A program made the translations under genes and the position numbers. A stretch of DNA of 34,146 nt. Source: Bacteroidales bacterium. Its GTDB lineage: Bacteria; Bacteroidota; Bacteroidia; Bacteroidales; UBA3824. Below the pieces are notes generated by a model that was not told where the DNA came from, ran no database searches, and saw only the letters and a program-made list of their open reading frames with translations. The stretch covers positions 1 through 34,146 of the forward strand of contig JAGCDD010000278.1 of NCBI GenBank assembly GCA_017651345.1, written 5' to 3'. Shown here piece after piece: positions 30,260 through 34,146 of the stretch (positions are counted from its first letter, which is position 1; every line of letters starts with the position of its first letter).

Positions 30260-30985
30260 ATGGCAAACATTACATTTCAAGAAGCATTTAAGGCAGGCAA
30301 AGAAGCCTACAAAGCCGAAGATTACCAACAGGCAGAGCAATATTTTATCACCGCTGTTGACATCGCCAAAAATCAAGACGAATACGAGTGGTATGTAGAC
30401 GCTTTGATTGAACTTGGCGAATGTTATATGAACCTCCGCGATGGCGAAAACATGTTTAACGCGTGGAAAACAGCCGAGGAAACTGCACGCCATTTCGACT
30501 ATAAATACGGTTTGCACAAATCGCTCCGCCGCCTCGGACATTTACATCATCAAAACGACTACGACGATGAGGCGCTTGACTTCCTAAAAGAGTCTATCCA
30601 AATAGGTATTGACAACGAATATGACCCGCAGCACGTTGCGTATATGATGTATACTGTGCAAAAGATTCTTTACAAAAAAGAGGAATACCAAGAGGCTCTA
30701 CAATACGCTCTCGAATGTGAAAAATGGGCACATAAATATAATAGTATCAATTATATAGATAGCCTTTTGAGCGATATATCAAACATTTACCTTTCGCTCG
30801 ACGATTACGAAAGTGCCCGCCGCTATATGACCGAAGCGTTTGTATACAGCGAACCTCAAAACCAAAAAATCCTTCTCCAATCCATCGCCTTCATCAACCG
30901 TCAACTCAACTACCAAGCCGACAGCGAATTTTTCGACAACTGGGCTGATAGCATCAACGACGAAGGACAAACAAGCGAGGCGTGA
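30260..30985 (+). CDS. Tetratricopeptide-repeat protein
   Basis: This is a 241-residue soluble protein of TPR helix pairs: FKAGKEAYKAEDYQQAEQYFITAVDIAKNQ, WYVDALIELGECYMNLRDGENMFNAWKTAEETA, KSLRRLGHLHHQNDYDDEALDFLKESIQIG and later units. Tyr and Ala lie at the usual TPR positions. No fused effector domain is present. The stop at 30985 directly abuts the stop of the converging type III restriction gene at 30986. The likely role is protein-protein binding; the partner is unknown. Confidence 0.85.
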   Translation: MANITFQEAFKAGKEAYKAEDYQQAEQYFITAVDIAKNQDEYEWYVDALIELGECYMNLRDGENMFNAWKTAEETARHFDYKYGLHKSLRRLGHLHHQNDYDDEALDFLKESIQIGIDNEYDPQHVAYMMYTVQKILYKKEEYQEALQYALECEKWAHKYNSINYIDSLLSDISNIYLSLDDYESARRYMTEAFVYSEPQNQKILLQSIAFINRQLNYQADSEFFDNWADSINDEGQTSEA

Positions 30986-33628
30986 TTATAACTCTTTTAA
31001 CACTTCCAAAAATCCTTGTTTGGTGTATGCACCATCGACTTCGCGGTTTTTGTAAACTAAGCAATAACGGTAATTGTTGCCCGCTTTGCTTGCCCAAAGG
31101 TTGCCGAGCTTTATCTTTTTTTCGGCGTCGAGATGGTCGCCCTTGGTTTCGAGAAGGACGATTTTACCCTTCTTGGTCTTGATAATAAAATCGGGATAAT
31201 GATTGATGAAACCATTGATACAGAAACCTTTGCCGCGTTCAAGATTGCGCGTCCACCATTCCACATTCGATAGGTTGGCAACGTCGTTGATTACCTCGCG
31301 CTCAAAGCCGTCGATGTCGCCCTCTTTTTCGTATAGCGATTTTGGCAAGCCCGAAATAGTCTTGTTGGGAATTATCTCGTCGGGCAATGGGAACGCCCCC
31401 TCCGTAAAAATCAAATCCTTGTCAACCAAATTAAAAAACTGTCTTTCTTTGTAGTCGGTAGCCAACTGACGGATTTTAGCCTTGATTTTTTCGGCGTAGG
31501 TATATTCGTGGTTAATCAAGTCGGCAAATTGCTCGTCGGAAAAACGTTCCAAAACGTGTTTGATGTAGAGTTCAATCTCCTTGTCGGGAATCGGATACAT
31601 TTTGCCAATAATGTTTTTAAGGCGGAATGTGCAATTCTTGACCCTGATATTTTTCTTAGAGGGATCAAGAATGTAAGCGGCAATTGTTTCGTGCGCTATG
31701 CCGTCCACCTTCAGGTATGTTGGAGTATGACTATGCGAAGTTTCGTCCAAATCTACACGGTACATTGTGGATTCTACGGCATCAAAATCAATGTCGGATT
31801 TCTCGCTGCCGAGTTTAAAATCCTTCAAAAGCATTTCGCCTTCAAACATAGCCTTTTCATATACCTCCACAAACAAATCCGTGGTGAGTTCCTGCGACTT
31901 GTCGGCACTCATAAACTGCGGAAGTTTCAACGATTGTGCCGAATCGCGAAACACTTCTTTCATCTTATAACACTTCACTTGCTTTGACAATTCGTTTGGT
32001 ATGTTGTTGATGTTATGGTTGGTTGCAATGTCAACTTCTTTTTCAGCCTCGGCTTGCGCTTGCTGCACTATCTGTGCGACATCGCTTTTGGGGGTTGATT
32101 CCTCTTGCGGATTAAACTCTATTTTTGCCGCATCAAGTTCGTCCCCATTGCCATCGTCAGCAACCTCTGTCGTAGAATTAACCTTTGTATCAAACAAATC
32201 TTTCATCCCAACATTTTGGATTACGGATTCTGCAACCACAGGTTCTTTCGGTTTTTCGGTTTCGGCAATTTTGTAATCATTTTCACTGAAACCCGCACGA
32301 TTCAACCCCTTGACGATATTGTCGAGCGTATCCAAAAATTTTGCCGACGATGTGAGCACATAACTCATATTGAGCATTGGATTTTGGTTTTTGCTAACCC
32401 ACGGCATACGCAGCACGCGCCCAAGAATCTGTTCCACATCCACCGACGAAGAGCGGTCGGCAAGCGATGCAAGTATATAGGCAAACGGACAATCCCAACC
32501 CTCTTTCAAGGCGTTGACAGTGATGATATAACGCACAGGGCAAGAGGGAGACAGCAAATCCTCGTCTTTGATTTCATTGCGGTCGGCGGTCTTGATGCGG
32601 ATTTGCTCTTCGGGGATTTTGAGGTCGAGAAGCGTCTGTTTGATTTTGTCGTAGGTGATATTCTCCTCGCCGGTGCGTGGCTGCGCCTGAAACAACACAA
32701 TCGGGCGGATATATTTGCCACCTTCTTTTTGCGATTTTTTGGCGTCGCGCTCCAAATTGCGCTGCAATTCCAGCGCCGAATTTATTACATCGTTTTTGGT
32801 CTGATGATTATGAACAATAACAGGCAATTTTACCATACACTCCTTTTTGAGTTCGTAGGCATCGGTAAAACTTATGATGTTGCTGTTTTTGCGCGGCGTA
32901 GCGGTGAGGTCGAGGATAAAACTCGGATTCAAGTTTTGCAACATCTCTACGCTGAGTTCGGTTTCGGCGTTGTGGCTTTCGTCAACAATTACAACGGGAT
33001 TCAACGCCTGCAAAACGCGCATCAACTGCAAATCGGGTTCGCCGTTTTCGTCCGTTTCAACAATTGACTGGAACGAAAGTAAATTGCCGTTTTCTTGATA
33101 AACCTTACGGTCTTCCTTTTTGCGGGCGCGGAGGCTGTCGAAACTCATCACTATGATACAAAGGTTTTCTTTTACAACCTGCAACGAAAATCCTGCGCCC
33201 TGCAAGGCTTGCGATTTGTCGAGCACTTCAACACGGTTTTGAAAATCTACATCGATACGATTTCTGTACGGATGATTTTTGTTGCGAAGGTTTTTCAACG
33301 TCTGTTCCAAAATGGTAATCGACGGCACGAGCCAAACCACTGTTTTAAAATGGTTGTCATCAAAATTATTGAAAATAGTGCCCAACGCCGCCGAGGCAAT
33401 AAAAGTTTTTCCGCCGCCCGTAGGCACTTTGATACACACGTGAGGAGCGTTTTTCACGTTGTCTTTGTACGGCTCCACCGCCTCGCCCGGAAACGGTGTA
33501 AGACCAGTGCGCGGATGCTCAAACCAAAACTTATGGAACGCATCCTGAATGTTTTTGGTCTCCTGCACATATTGCATAAAACGCTGCAAATCGTCTAATA
33601 TCTGTTGTTGATAGGGTTTCAGTTCCAT
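30986..33628 (-). CDS. Type III restriction endonuclease, Res subunit
   Basis: This 880-residue protein has an N-terminal SF2 translocase with VPTGGGKTFIAS (Walker A, 68-79), a DESHNAE motif II, LDLTATPRK (motif III) and QILGRVLRMPW (motif VI). The C-terminal PD-(D/E)XK nuclease has YPDFIIK (Asp813) and VLLETKGDHLD (Glu827-x-Lys829). A low-complexity Glu/Ala/Gln segment (around EESTPKSDVAQIVQQAQAEAEKE) separates the two halves. Type III Res acts with Mod to cut about 25 bp from an unmethylated site after ATP-driven diffusion. It starts 2 bases after the Mod stop, so the pair is coupled. The length is on the short side of the family (about 900-1000). Confidence 0.95.
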   Translation of the reverse strand: MELKPYQQQILDDLQRFMQYVQETKNIQDAFHKFWFEHPRTGLTPFPGEAVEPYKDNVKNAPHVCIKVPTGGGKTFIASAALGTIFNNFDDNHFKTVVWLVPSITILEQTLKNLRNKNHPYRNRIDVDFQNRVEVLDKSQALQGAGFSLQVVKENLCIIVMSFDSLRARKKEDRKVYQENGNLLSFQSIVETDENGEPDLQLMRVLQALNPVVIVDESHNAETELSVEMLQNLNPSFILDLTATPRKNSNIISFTDAYELKKECMVKLPVIVHNHQTKNDVINSALELQRNLERDAKKSQKEGGKYIRPIVLFQAQPRTGEENITYDKIKQTLLDLKIPEEQIRIKTADRNEIKDEDLLSPSCPVRYIITVNALKEGWDCPFAYILASLADRSSSVDVEQILGRVLRMPWVSKNQNPMLNMSYVLTSSAKFLDTLDNIVKGLNRAGFSENDYKIAETEKPKEPVVAESVIQNVGMKDLFDTKVNSTTEVADDGNGDELDAAKIEFNPQEESTPKSDVAQIVQQAQAEAEKEVDIATNHNINNIPNELSKQVKCYKMKEVFRDSAQSLKLPQFMSADKSQELTTDLFVEVYEKAMFEGEMLLKDFKLGSEKSDIDFDAVESTMYRVDLDETSHSHTPTYLKVDGIAHETIAAYILDPSKKNIRVKNCTFRLKNIIGKMYPIPDKEIELYIKHVLERFSDEQFADLINHEYTYAEKIKAKIRQLATDYKERQFFNLVDKDLIFTEGAFPLPDEIIPNKTISGLPKSLYEKEGDIDGFEREVINDVANLSNVEWWTRNLERGKGFCINGFINHYPDFIIKTKKGKIVLLETKGDHLDAEKKIKLGNLWASKAGNNYRYCLVYKNREVDGAYTKQGFLEVLKEL

Positions 33629-33630
33629 AA

Positions 33631-34146
33631 CTACAATTTTTTTATGTCGCGTGGTATCTTTTTGAAAATAATGTGGTTAGCCTGCATAAACTCTGCCGAC
33701 AGCAAACAATTGTCGGCATAGATAACGTATTGCTCAGCCTTTTGAATAATGGTGTTGAGAAACGCCTTGTCGAGCGTAGTGATTTTATCGGGTTCGTAAT
33801 AGAAATAATACGCCGTGCCATTGAGGTTGCCCAATAGATATTTGGTGGCGGTGGTTGTGGTTGTGGTTGTAGAGACGTCATAATATGGCGTCTCTACGGA
33901 TGGCGTTACGTCAAATGGCATTCGTGTTTCCGAATACCAAATATATTCGCGTATTTTTTCTATTCCGATATTTTCATTAAGTTTGCCGTCATCATTGAAA
34001 ACGGGTTCTCCCAATTCGTAAAAATCAAAACTTCCGCCTGTGCCTTCGGTGTCGCCGTAACCATCAATCACCCTTTTAACACGCTCAGCGGTAATAGTTT
34101 CGGCATAATCCTCCATTTCGACAAGGATAAATTTGCGGTTACCGCC
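33631..34146 (-). CDS. Type III DNA methyltransferase Mod subunit, C-terminal part
   Basis: The frame is open to the last base of the window, so at least 171 C-terminal residues are seen and the catalytic DPPY part lies outside. The visible part begins GGNRKFILVEMEDYAETITAERV, then GGSFDFYELGEPVF and IREYIWYSETRMPFD, which are typical of the C-terminal region of type III and related beta-class methyltransferases; it ends LSAEFMQANHIIFKKIPRDI. Between YSETRMPFD and KYLLGNLNGTAYYFYYE lies an unusual insert containing a palindrome-encoded segment and a poly-Thr tract (see the repeat entry). It is co-transcribed with Res. Confidence 0.85.
   Translation of the reverse strand, partial: GGNRKFILVEMEDYAETITAERVKRVIDGYGDTEGTGGSFDFYELGEPVFNDDGKLNENIGIEKIREYIWYSETRMPFDVTPSVETPYYDVSTTTTTTTATKYLLGNLNGTAYYFYYEPDKITTLDKAFLNTIIQKAEQYVIYADNCLLSAEFMQANHIIFKKIPRDIKKL
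33869..33897. repeat. Palindromic element inside the mod coding sequence
   Basis: GTAGAGACG (33869-33877) and CGTCTCTAC (33889-33897) are perfect inverted arms; the inner bases also pair (CAT with ATG) to give a 3-base loop. The arms resemble dispersed GTAGAGACG palindromes seen in intergenic regions of other bacteria. Here the element lies in frame in a gene and encodes VETPYYDVST, followed by an (ACAACC)n tract that gives poly-Thr. Confidence 0.6.

Noticed and set aside
32105-33067. 320-residue plus-strand frame opposite the res gene
   Set aside because: It is antisense to well-conserved type III Res motifs; the protein is His/Phe/Arg-rich without any fold signature.
1-34146. tRNA, rRNA, CRISPR array, riboswitch or replication origin
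   Set aside because: I looked for tRNA cloverleaf-type segments, regular repeat-spacer arrays and known riboswitch cores by eye and saw none; a covariance-model search would be needed to exclude small RNAs.

Overview
The window looks like a chromosome segment of an uncultured Bacteroidales-type bacterium. Many genes are preceded by the Bacteroidetes promoter -7 box TAnnTTTG, often with a TTTG about 19-21 bases upstream. The proteins include Cys-anchored lipoproteins, WG-repeat and Sel1-repeat proteins, a CE15-type esterase and an NhaD antiporter. The DNA is AT-rich apart from one short GC-rich patch. Both ends cut genes: a WG-repeat protein on the left and a type III DNA methyltransferase on the right.

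Layout. 1-4.3 kb, plus strand: WG-repeat protein, membrane protein, DUF1016/YhcG nuclease, ADP-ribosylglycohydrolase, small membrane protein. 4.3-12.8 kb, minus strand: a TIR-Sel1 protein, a RhuM-Fic/Doc protein, then a compact five-gene cassette. Read 5' to 3', the cassette encodes an SF2 helicase-HNH protein, two proteins built from tandem EF-Tu domain-II-like modules without a GTPase domain, an EVE-like domain fused to a PD-(D/E)XK nuclease, and a small unknown protein. 13.1-17.3 kb: outer-membrane-type barrel, divergent WYL regulator, AbiEi/AbiEii-type toxin-antitoxin pair, orphan phosphoribosyltransferase, helical-repeat protein. 17.3-22.4 kb, minus strand: YqhD-like alcohol dehydrogenase, ComB phosphatase, MgtC protein, HicAB, NhaD and the 29-codon stub of an amino-acid permease. 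22.5-25.2 kb: a lipoprotein whose C-terminus looks like the variable region of a diversity-generating retroelement (DGR) target, a small leader ORF and an Rpn-family nuclease. 25.3-34.1 kb: purT, a nested inverted-repeat element, CE15 esterase with msrC, a zeta-toxin locus, a lipoprotein, a TPR protein and a type III restriction-modification pair.

How the genes fit together. Housekeeping genes (purT, nhaD, comB, mgtC, msrC) are interleaved with at least nine separate defence or toxin-antitoxin loci, so this reads as a defence-rich accessory region. The strongest candidate for an undescribed system is the five-gene cassette at 7066-12757. Its parts (translocase, HNH nuclease, modified-base-reader-like domain, second nuclease) suggest restriction, but the duplicated EF-Tu domain-II proteins are not explained by any restriction family I know. 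A zero-frame A_AAA_AAA heptamer near the helicase stop leads into an open -1 frame that continues into the first EF-Tu-like gene. The second main point is the GC-rich, NNC-codon C-terminus of the lipoprotein at 22540-22704, with no reverse transcriptase or template repeat in the window. All assignments are from reading motifs; no database search was run.
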